Source: Candidatus Nanoanaerosalina archaeon (GTDB taxonomy: Archaea; Nanohalarchaeota; Nanosalinia; Nanosalinales; Nanoanaerosalinaceae). From it: a stretch of DNA of 5,835 bases. The notes under the pieces are model-generated. The model worked only from the letters and a program-made list of their open reading frames with translations, had not been told where the DNA came from and ran no database searches. This document shows positions 1-4,932 of the stretch, piece by piece (position 1 is the stretch's first letter; the number at the start of each line of letters is the position of its first letter). Position numbers and translations under genes: made by a program. The stretch lies in contig JALDAI010000048.1 of the NCBI GenBank assembly GCA_022729285.1, forward strand, positions 1-5,835, read 5' to 3'.

Positions 1-740
1 AGTATATCTTCTTTGTCGTCCCATACTGTATAAATTATAGGTATTAAAAGAAGAATGTTCAAAGGTTTGGAAAGAACTGCTAAAAGATACGATAAAAGTG
101 TTAAACCAAGCCATTCCTGGTTTCTCTCGTTTTTAAGAACTGTTAAAAGGTATACCGTAGTTGTTAAGAACAGTATGCTGAAAGCATGCGTTTCAATATT
201 TGTTGTCTGTTGAACATGTAAAGGTAGAAGAGCTAAAAAACCTGCGAAAACAATAGGCTTCAACCTACTTTTAAAAACTTTTTTAACCGCTAAGGCTCCT
301 ATAGGGATGGTTAATGTCCCTGCCAACATATTAAGAAACCTTCCTGTGTTTAGACTAACTGTGTTAAACGCGTAATTTATTAAAGCTATTAAAGAAGGTA
401 GTAAGGAGTAAGGCTTTCTTGTTGGGAAACAGTACTCTTCAACGATACAGTAGCCATACCTCCCGGTGTTTTGTATAGTGTGGCCTATTGCCGAATAGAT
501 ATACTCTGCATGGTATGGCTGAGATACTAAAAACCGTAAAATACCTGCTAAAACTGTTATTGATAAAATAATTGTTATATCGGTACGGTTGAACTCCTTG
601 ATATCTTCTAAAATCTTTTTTCTATTTTTGTATGTATAATAGATAAACGCAGTGAAAGCTAAGACGGTTAAAAACGGGATTAACTGCTGGTAGGCTACAG
701 AGTGATTTAACCGGTTGATCGGCTCTAAAATAGGGTTCAT
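1..740 (-). CDS. GT-C fold membrane glycosyltransferase, GT39/PMT-like (3' end beyond window)
   Basis: The frame is open from an ATG at 740 to the left edge, giving 246 visible residues; the C-terminus is missing. An in-frame stop at 749-747 forces this start. I read it as a polyprenyl-phosphate-sugar-dependent glycosyltransferase in the membrane. Likely helices lie at about residues 19-37, 55-72, 110-125, 134-152, 161-177, 185-202, 207-224 and 227-240. After the second helix comes an external loop (about 73-110) with HAEY (E79), NTGR (91-94), C98 and C104 (C-x5-C) and a KP-YSLL entry into helix 3. GT-C enzymes of this type usually have an acidic pair in that loop; here only E79 remains. A second acidic residue, E183 in NIETHAF, sits where family members have Asp or Glu. 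Loop motifs and helix order match the divergent gene at 803-2464, so the two look paralogous. Substrate and acceptor cannot be told. The membrane family is secure; the GT39 label is by resemblance. Confidence 0.75.
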   Translation of the reverse strand, partial: MNPILEPINRLNHSVAYQQLIPFLTVLAFTAFIYYTYKNRKKILEDIKEFNRTDITIILSITVLAGILRFLVSQPYHAEYIYSAIGHTIQNTGRYGYCIVEEYCFPTRKPYSLLPSLIALINYAFNTVSLNTGRFLNMLAGTLTIPIGALAVKKVFKSRLKPIVFAGFLALLPLHVQQTTNIETHAFSILFLTTTVYLLTVLKNERNQEWLGLTLLSYLLAVLSKPLNILLLIPIIYTVWDDKEDI

Positions 741-770
741 ATCAGGCTAAATTATTACTTATTAAGAAGA

Positions 771-780
771 TTTTATTAAT
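771..780 (+). promoter_or_regulatory. Putative TATA box for the 803-2464 gene
   Basis: The stretch TTTTATTAAT is centred about 27 bases upstream of the ATG at 803 and is preceded by a purine-rich AAGAAGA that could act as the TFB-recognition element. No Shine-Dalgarno sequence lies before the ATG, which fits a leaderless transcript starting at or next to the start codon. The whole 741-802 spacer is so AT-rich that several alternative TATA-like matches exist. The promoter of the divergent gene (start 740) must also lie here, with weaker candidates at about 758-765 and 772-780 on the minus strand. Confidence 0.45.
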
Positions 781-802
781 TTTAATAATTAATTAAGATT
801 TA

Positions 803-2464
803 ATGATTTTTGATTTGTTTGTATCCGTTTTCGGTTTTTTCGCTAGAAGAACTATCTGGGTTCAGTACGATGTATATTTCTATATAATTATCTTCGGTCT
901 TTTTGTATACGGTCTTTTATCTGTTTCAGATTATGTAAAAAAAGTGTTTAAAGGAGTTTCTAAGAATGTTTGGGTTGTACTAGGTCTTTTAATATTACTA
1001 GGAGGTTTTATAAGAGTCTATAACATTGATTATGGAGTTCCTGCTCAAACATCTACTTGGGAGTATATTAATGGTGGAAGGTATTTTTCCCATACAGGTA
1101 GGATTTTCAAATGTTATGGGCCTTCTTTCTTAGAATGTGAGGGACCTAACGCTGTAACTCATCCGGCTATGTATAGCTTACTGATAGGTGTTCTGTTTTC
1201 AGTTTTCGGTTTTAGCCTTCCTTTAGCCATTAACTTTATGTGGCTTATAAGTTTACTAACTATACCTCTTGCCTTTTTTGTCGTAAAAGAGATTACACAA
1301 AATTTTTGGTCCGGATTATTTTCGGCAGCTCTTGTAGCAGTTTTCCCTCTTTTTGGTGCTTACATGGTTTTAGATGGTTCTATAGCTTTTTTCTCTGTTT
1401 TCTCGATTTTTGTTTCTTTGTTAGCTTCAATATTTGTTATTAAAAACGATGATAAAGCTTCATGGCTTTTTTTGTTTGGTTCTTTCGTATTTATGTTCTC
1501 TTTTAGATGGGAGCATCCTTTAGCAGCTTTATTCATTTTTTTGACAGTAGTTTTTGTACGTGAAAAACCTTTTAATTATCTAAAAAATATTTTGTCTAGA
1601 AAGTATTTCTGGCTCTATGTAATATTTTTCGGATTACTATCTTTTGTACCTTTAAAAGGGGTTTATGAAGCATTTCTTGCTGATACTGCCGGTGGAGGAT
1701 GGTTTACTTTTGAGATGTTTTTGACAGAGTTATCTAGTATAAACCACTTATTTGCAGAAATTTTTGGTTTACCTGGTTTAATAGCTGCTTTGATGATTCC
1801 TTTCGCTTTTTTCAAAAAATTTAAGGTCTCATTAATAATGGTTTTATGGTTTACGACGTATACGGTTATGTATCTTTTCTTTAGGAACGGTCTTTCTCAT
1901 AGATACGCGTTCAACCTATTCCCTCCTCTTATTGTTTTAGCAGGTCTTGGTTTTTCAAAGTTTACGGAGTTAAAAGTATTTGATAAATTATCTGTTAAAT
2001 TAAGTGTACTGCTTATCATCTTGGTTTCAATTACGTCTTTACACTCATTTTCTTTCGTTGGTAGTTCGGATATTTCAGATAGTTTAGAAAGCTTTATCTA
2101 CAATGATTTACAGAGAAAAGAAGTTGTAAGTGATGTAACCGGTGATACACCTGTTCTTTTTTCCTCAACTAACGGTAAGATTGCTTACTTAACTTATATA
2201 ATTGATGAACCGGTCTACTCTTTTCTAAACATTCAGAACATGATCGGTGTGGTTGATGAGTTCTACTTTGTATGGGATGAGGGCTGTAACTTTGATCAGT
2301 ACACCGATTTTTGTAAAAAGTTTAAGAACGAGGGCGAGCTAGTTAGAACTTTTGATACAGATGAAAAAACAAGTGAAAAATACTGGAACTTGTACTATAT
2401 CGAGTTGACTCAGGAAAGACGTGATTACTTTATTGAAGGATTTGATGATTGGACGGAGTATTAG
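803..2464 (+). CDS. GT-C fold membrane glycosyltransferase, GT39/PMT-like
   Basis: This complete 553-residue integral membrane protein probably transfers a sugar from a polyprenyl-phosphate donor to an acceptor outside the membrane. About 13 hydrophobic segments can be seen, at roughly 22-42, 55-73, 121-137, 139-161, 168-187, 193-213, 221-234, 239-252, 268-284, 320-337, 342-360, 370-384 and 400-416. A polar C-terminal domain follows (about 417-553). The first large external loop (74-120) carries WEY (E87), HTGR (97-100), C104 and C112, and HP (120-121). D191 in VLDGS and the RWEHP (235-239) and SHRYAFN (365-371) motifs match the usual layout of GT-C enzymes. The typical DE or DxD pair of the first loop is reduced to a single Glu. 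The C-terminal domain has a second close cysteine pair, C495 and C504. The ATG is fixed by an in-frame stop at 794-796. The stop codon is TAG, one base from the stop of the convergent gene. It resembles the divergent protein at 1-740. The exact sugar and target are unknown. Confidence 0.8.
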   Translation: MIFDLFVSVFGFFARRTIWVQYDVYFYIIIFGLFVYGLLSVSDYVKKVFKGVSKNVWVVLGLLILLGGFIRVYNIDYGVPAQTSTWEYINGGRYFSHTGRIFKCYGPSFLECEGPNAVTHPAMYSLLIGVLFSVFGFSLPLAINFMWLISLLTIPLAFFVVKEITQNFWSGLFSAALVAVFPLFGAYMVLDGSIAFFSVFSIFVSLLASIFVIKNDDKASWLFLFGSFVFMFSFRWEHPLAALFIFLTVVFVREKPFNYLKNILSRKYFWLYVIFFGLLSFVPLKGVYEAFLADTAGGGWFTFEMFLTELSSINHLFAEIFGLPGLIAALMIPFAFFKKFKVSLIMVLWFTTYTVMYLFFRNGLSHRYAFNLFPPLIVLAGLGFSKFTELKVFDKLSVKLSVLLIILVSITSLHSFSFVGSSDISDSLESFIYNDLQRKEVVSDVTGDTPVLFSSTNGKIAYLTYIIDEPVYSFLNIQNMIGVVDEFYFVWDEGCNFDQYTDFCKKFKNEGELVRTFDTDEKTSEKYWNLYYIELTQERRDYFIEGFDDWTEY

Positions 2465-2465
2465 T

Positions 2466-3899
2466 CTAAAGTTTTTCGACTTCTTCTTTAAAATCTTCCC
2501 AGTCTAATCTTAATGCTTCTTCTTTTATCTGGTGTTTAATCGATTCTTTATCGAACAAGAAGTGACAAGCTACAAAAGATTCGAAAGGAGTCTCTGTCTT
2601 AAGAATTATTTTCCCATCCTGCCTCTCAATGAGGTCTAGGGATGCCATATCTTCAAAAGATTTTTTGAACTCTTTTTCAGCTTCTTCTCCAAACTTTTCA
2701 CTAAAACTGTCAAGCTTTATGAACTTTTGTTCGGCGAACTTGTCCAGAATATACTCTCTCATACTGTTTTTCTTGTCATATGTTATAGAATGGTAGATTT
2801 TTCGGTCCTCCTTAAAATCTGAGAAACCTTCTCTCCTATACTTCACGCTTTCCTTGACAAAGGAGTGTTGATAAATACCCATACCTAGTATAGCGTCTAT
2901 TTTCTTGTTCTTACCGAAATATGAGTATTTAAACATGTTATCTACATAATCATTTTTGAAAAACGCCCAGGAGTTAGCATCTCCAGGGTTAGGCGTATTC
3001 TTTGGAGGGAGATATCCATGTTCCTCAGCTATCTCTTTTGTCTGCCCTCTAACCTTTTCTAACATTTTTTCTATCATTTCAAAGAACTCTTGGTCGTTTA
3101 TACCTCTTTTTTGTAACTCTTCTTTTTTAGGCTGTAAAGGATATGTTGATATCGTATCAGGCTTTAACTTTATAACTTGTTTGAATGTGTCGACAAATTT
3201 CTCAGTACTGGACCCTTCTAAACCTATTATCAGATCCACATTGACAGCTCTGAAATCTCTTTCAACAGCCTCTTTAACAATTTTCTTGACTATTTCAGGT
3301 TTCTGGTACGATCTGTTAACATTTTCAAGAACTTCAGGCTGCATCGACTGAACGCCGAAGCTCACCCTATTTATTCCGTTGTTCACTAATGCATCTAATT
3401 TGTCCGTGTTACAAGTTACAGGGTTTATCTCAAAGTTTTTCAGACCGCCTTCTTTGAAGCTGAAGTATTCATGTACCTTTTCAAGGATTTTCTCAATGTT
3501 TTCAGCTGAAAAAATGCTGGGAGTGCCTCCTCCAAAGTATAAAGTGTTGAACTTTTTGTCAATTCTTTTTCCGTAATACTCAATTTCTTTGATAAGATCT
3601 TCTAAAACTTGGTCTAACTGTTCACGGTTTTCCAACTTATCGGAGCTGTATATACAGTAATCGCATTTTTTTATGCAGAAAGGCGTATGGATGTATAGAG
3701 ATAGAAAATCGTCGTCTTCAGTTAAACTGTTCCAGTGCTCCATCACTTCTTTAGGAGTTATCATATGGTGGTCGCTGTACAAAGGTAAAAGATCTGCTAA
3801 AAAAAAGTTGTGGTAGTAGTCGCCTTCTTCCTTATACTTCTTAGAAAATTTTTTGAAAAGCTGGTATTTCTCTTCTAAATTTAATTCTCCGTTTCCCAT
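2466..3899 (-). CDS. HemN/HemW-like radical SAM protein
   Basis: This 477-residue protein has a radical SAM core. The cluster motif is HTPFCIKKCDYC (C75, C79, C82), binding a [4Fe-4S] cluster and S-adenosylmethionine. It is followed by YFGGGTPS (121-128), the EINP segment (157-160), GINRVSFGVQSM (175-186) and VDLIIGLEG (221-229). All are hallmarks of the oxygen-independent coproporphyrinogen oxidase/HemW group. The region around 326-347 matches the part of HemW before its C-terminal domain, and 375-435 looks like the winged-helix HemN_C domain. Unusual is a charged N-terminal extension of about 65 residues before the core. No heme-pathway gene is visible, so a HemW-like heme-trafficking role or another anaerobic porphyrin-related reaction are both possible. 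True coproporphyrinogen oxidase activity cannot be claimed. The ATG at 3899 has no Shine-Dalgarno site and sits 27 bases from a TATA-like element. The stop is TAG. Confidence 0.85.
   Translation of the reverse strand: MGNGELNLEEKYQLFKKFSKKYKEEGDYYHNFFLADLLPLYSDHHMITPKEVMEHWNSLTEDDDFLSLYIHTPFCIKKCDYCIYSSDKLENREQLDQVLEDLIKEIEYYGKRIDKKFNTLYFGGGTPSIFSAENIEKILEKVHEYFSFKEGGLKNFEINPVTCNTDKLDALVNNGINRVSFGVQSMQPEVLENVNRSYQKPEIVKKIVKEAVERDFRAVNVDLIIGLEGSSTEKFVDTFKQVIKLKPDTISTYPLQPKKEELQKRGINDQEFFEMIEKMLEKVRGQTKEIAEEHGYLPPKNTPNPGDANSWAFFKNDYVDNMFKYSYFGKNKKIDAILGMGIYQHSFVKESVKYRREGFSDFKEDRKIYHSITYDKKNSMREYILDKFAEQKFIKLDSFSEKFGEEAEKEFKKSFEDMASLDLIERQDGKIILKTETPFESFVACHFLFDKESIKHQIKEEALRLDWEDFKEEVEKL
2472..2476 (+). 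terminator. Weak oligo-T tract after the glycosyltransferase gene
   Basis: Five T residues lie 8 bases past the TAG stop of the plus-strand gene, followed by the pyrimidine-rich CGACTTCTTCTTT. Archaeal termination often uses T-runs without a hairpin. The tract lies inside the end of the convergent coding region, so it may be only part of that gene's Lys/Glu codons. This is a tentative call. Confidence 0.25.
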
Positions 3900-3904
3900 C
3901 TAAC

Positions 3905-3927
3905 AACTGTTTTAGTACAAAACTTTT
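3905..3927. repeat. Imperfect palindrome in the divergent promoter region
   Basis: GTTTT at 3909-3913 is mirrored by AAAAC at 3919-3923 across five bases, with an extra outer match of AA (3905-3906) and TT (3926-3927). It lies between the TATA-like element and the start codon of the radical SAM gene and overlaps that element. A repressor binding here would block it. The arms are short and made mostly of A and T, so chance is a real possibility. Confidence 0.3.
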
Positions 3928-3929
3928 AA
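3922..3929 (-). promoter_or_regulatory. Putative TATA box for the radical SAM gene
   Basis: On the minus strand this reads TTAAAAGT, centred 27 bases upstream of the ATG at 3899. There is no Shine-Dalgarno sequence between it and the ATG, which fits a leaderless transcript. On the other strand the overlapping TTTTAATTA (3924-3932) may be the TATA element of the divergent gene at 3969, placing its start near 3954. An alternative for that gene is CTAAATAG at 3942-3949. Confidence 0.4.
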
Positions 3930-3953
3930 TTAGTTGATGCACTAAATAGTTTT

Positions 3954-3958
3954 AGGTG
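3954..3958 (+). promoter_or_regulatory. Shine-Dalgarno site for the cysteine-repeat gene
   Basis: AGGTG is complementary to the CACCT of the 16S rRNA 3' tail and lies 10 bases before the ATG at 3969. It supports this ATG as the start and indicates that the transcript has a short 5' leader, unlike the apparently leaderless neighbours. Confidence 0.5.
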
Positions 3959-3968
3959 TGATACAGAT

Positions 3969-4397
3969 ATGAAGGTTGAGTTTGAGGATTCTGACAAGTT
4001 AAGAGGTAAGTTTATTGGTGTTTTTTTAGTAGGAATGATTGTTGGCATAATGTTAGCTAACCAAGGTTTCTTCGGTGAAGATTTTGGGGAACAAGGAGAG
4101 TTCGATGGAGGTTTCCAAGAAACTCCTGAAGCTTGTCAGGACGTTCCTGAAATGGAGGTCGATATGTGTATAGCTAATGAAGCGATAAATACCGGTGATT
4201 ATGATTTATGTAGCTCAGCTGATGACTTAAATGTTGTTAGATACTGTCAAGGAGCTATATATGAGGACTCGGATTACTGCGAAGATATCGGTGACGAATT
4301 TTTAAAAGCTAACTGTTTAAGAATGGCTGGTGCTGAGCTAACAGAGGAACAGGAGCAGATAATAGAGGAAGAGATCAGTGAAGATTTAGAGAACTAA
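3969..4397 (+). CDS. Membrane-anchored acidic protein with cysteine-pair repeats
   Basis: This 142-residue protein has a short charged N-terminus containing K10, R12 and K14. One hydrophobic segment (about 15-31) follows, then a Gly/Glu-rich linker (34-54) and a cysteine-rich domain. There is no cysteine next to the membrane segment, so it is not a lipoprotein; a signal anchor with the C-terminus outside is most likely. Six cysteines fall at 56, 67, 81, 93, 104 and 116, forming three units of 23-25 residues. Each unit begins with Cys, has a second Cys after 10-11 residues, then an Ala-containing stretch. Units one and two end in GDYDL and DSDY just before the next Cys. Similar helical Cys repeats occur in secreted and membrane-anchored archaeal proteins of unknown function. 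The spacing suggests disulfide-braced helical hairpins, possibly a binding or scaffold module. The tail (124-142) is nearly all Glu, Gln and hydrophobic residues and probably helical. No catalytic motif is visible. Confidence 0.75.
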   Translation: MKVEFEDSDKLRGKFIGVFLVGMIVGIMLANQGFFGEDFGEQGEFDGGFQETPEACQDVPEMEVDMCIANEAINTGDYDLCSSADDLNVVRYCQGAIYEDSDYCEDIGDEFLKANCLRMAGAELTEEQEQIIEEEISEDLEN

Positions 4398-4415
4398 CTT
4401 TAATCCTCTAAATCC

Positions 4416-4422
4416 TTTTTTT
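4416..4422 (+). terminator. Oligo-T terminator after the cysteine-repeat gene
   Basis: Seven T residues begin 19 bases after the TAA stop of the plus-strand gene, with no hairpin before them. This matches the usual archaeal intrinsic termination signal. The last two bases overlap the stop codon of the convergent small gene. Confidence 0.55.
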
Positions 4423-4651
4423 AGATTTGTAGATCTTCTAACTCTGCTAAATAATTTCTCTCAATATCCTGTATACTGTTTTTCAAACCTTTTTTAGCTC
4501 TGTAAAGCTTGTTACCAGGTTTTTCAACTACAAATGCGTCGTAACAGCCTTTATTCGGAGGGTTCATACCTTTTTCTTCAAAGTACTGGAAAACTGCTTC
4601 GTCTTTAAGAGGTTCGAATCTTACTCTTCTATAAGTTCGTTTGTAACTCAT
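4421..4651 (-). CDS. Small protein of unknown function, second gene of a two-gene unit
   Basis: This 76-residue protein is not recognised. Its N-terminus is basic (K4, R5, R8, R9, R11). A likely helix (about 15-28, DEAVFQYFEEKG) leads to a NPPNKG turn (30-35). A probable beta-hairpin (36-53, YDAFVVE turning at KPGN into KLYRAKK) is followed by a terminal helix (58-74) rich in Glu. There is one cysteine (C36), no signal peptide and no membrane segment, so it is probably cytoplasmic. The start is supported by GAGGCGG at 4662-4656, with seven bases between GAGG and the ATG. It begins 15 bases after the stop of the upstream small gene on the same strand, so co-transcription is likely. The compact alpha-beta fold with a basic N-terminus could bind nucleic acid or a protein partner; a toxin-antitoxin arrangement is one option but no family motif supports it. 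Confidence 0.6.
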   Translation of the reverse strand: MSYKRTYRRVRFEPLKDEAVFQYFEEKGMNPPNKGCYDAFVVEKPGNKLYRAKKGLKNSIQDIERNYLAELEDLQI

Positions 4652-4655
4652 TTTT

Positions 4656-4662
4656 CCGCCTC
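4656..4662 (-). promoter_or_regulatory. Shine-Dalgarno site for the 76-residue gene
   Basis: Read on the minus strand this is GAGGCGG. The GAGG part is complementary to the 16S rRNA tail and lies seven bases before the ATG at 4651. It falls in the 15-base gap between the two small genes, which fits translation of an internal operon gene. Confidence 0.6.
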
Positions 4663-4666
4663 TTTT

Positions 4667-4864
4667 TTAAAGAATGTTGAAAGGTTTTACTTCTCCGTAA
4701 CGTTTCTCATAAAATTCTTGTGACTGTTTCTCAGACACTGTAGGACCTCTGTACCTACTTTTTGTCCCAAGATCTTCCTTAAACTTCATCCTTGTGTTAG
4801 GAGTAAAGTTTGATTTCCCCTCTTCTTCCAACAGATCCTCAACACCATACTTTTTTATTACCAT
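4667..4864 (-). CDS. Small protein of unknown function, first gene of a two-gene unit
   Basis: This 65-residue protein is not recognised. It opens with a short acidic helix (about 7-16, GVEDLLEEEG). A polar, probably flexible middle follows, with TPNTRMKFKEDLGTKSRYRG (21-40), then a second likely helix (about 44-56, SEKQSQEFYEKRY) and a short hydrophobic end (PFNIL). It has no cysteine, signal peptide or membrane segment. The low content of hydrophobic residues suggests it is partly disordered or folds only with a partner. That partner could be the protein of the next gene, 15 bases downstream. The ATG at 4864 is about 26 bases from a good TATA box and has no Shine-Dalgarno site, so the transcript is probably leaderless. 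That the frame is a real gene rests on the promoter fit and the following Shine-Dalgarno-led gene. Confidence 0.55.
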   Translation of the reverse strand: MVIKKYGVEDLLEEEGKSNFTPNTRMKFKEDLGTKSRYRGPTVSEKQSQEFYEKRYGEVKPFNIL

Positions 4865-4866
4865 AA

Positions 4867-4887
4867 AGTAGTATTATAGTAACTACT
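4867..4887. repeat. Inverted repeat, putative operator of the small two-gene unit
   Basis: AGTAGT (4867-4872) and ACTACT (4882-4887) form perfect 6-base arms around a 9-base spacer. The repeat fills the space between the TATA box and the start codon, touching the box. That is a typical position for an archaeal repressor site that blocks polymerase loading. The sequence GTAACTA inside it (4879-4885) is repeated at 4908-4914. Confidence 0.4.
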
Positions 4888-4894
4888 ATATAAA
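4887..4894 (-). promoter_or_regulatory. TATA box of the small two-gene unit
   Basis: On the minus strand this reads TTTATATA, a close match to the archaeal consensus. Its centre is about 26 bases upstream of the ATG at 4864, which places the transcript start on or next to the start codon. It lies in the 68-base gap after the aldehyde dehydrogenase stop and shows that the small genes have their own promoter. Confidence 0.6.
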
Positions 4895-4932
4895 GGTAAT
4901 GGTTTATGTAACTATATGTAAGTAACAACAAC

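Noticed and set aside
741..802. AT-rich spacer with ATTAAT repeats as a replication origin or attachment site
   Set aside because: It is only 62 bases long, has no repeated origin boxes and no Cdc6/Orc1 gene next to it; the repeats are expected in nearly pure AT sequence, and a divergent promoter explains it.
1240..1443. Alternative-frame small open frame inside the glycosyltransferase gene
   Set aside because: It overlaps the conserved membrane helices in another frame; its Phe/Cys/Ser-rich product is a by-product of T-rich membrane codons.
2956..3576. Open frames on the plus strand opposite the radical SAM gene (2956-3351 and 3379-3576)
   Set aside because: They lie antisense to a protein with clear conserved motifs, and their products are Ser/Phe/Lys mixtures without a recognisable domain or a good ribosome binding site.
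4398..4420. Possible hairpin or small RNA between the convergent genes
   Set aside because: The short repeats ATCCTCTAAATCC are direct rather than inverted, so no stem forms; the T-run alone explains the stretch.
4421..4864. Firm toxin-antitoxin assignment for the two small genes
   Set aside because: Gene size, spacing and the putative operator fit, but neither protein shows a known toxin or DNA-binding antitoxin motif, so it is kept as a hypothesis only.
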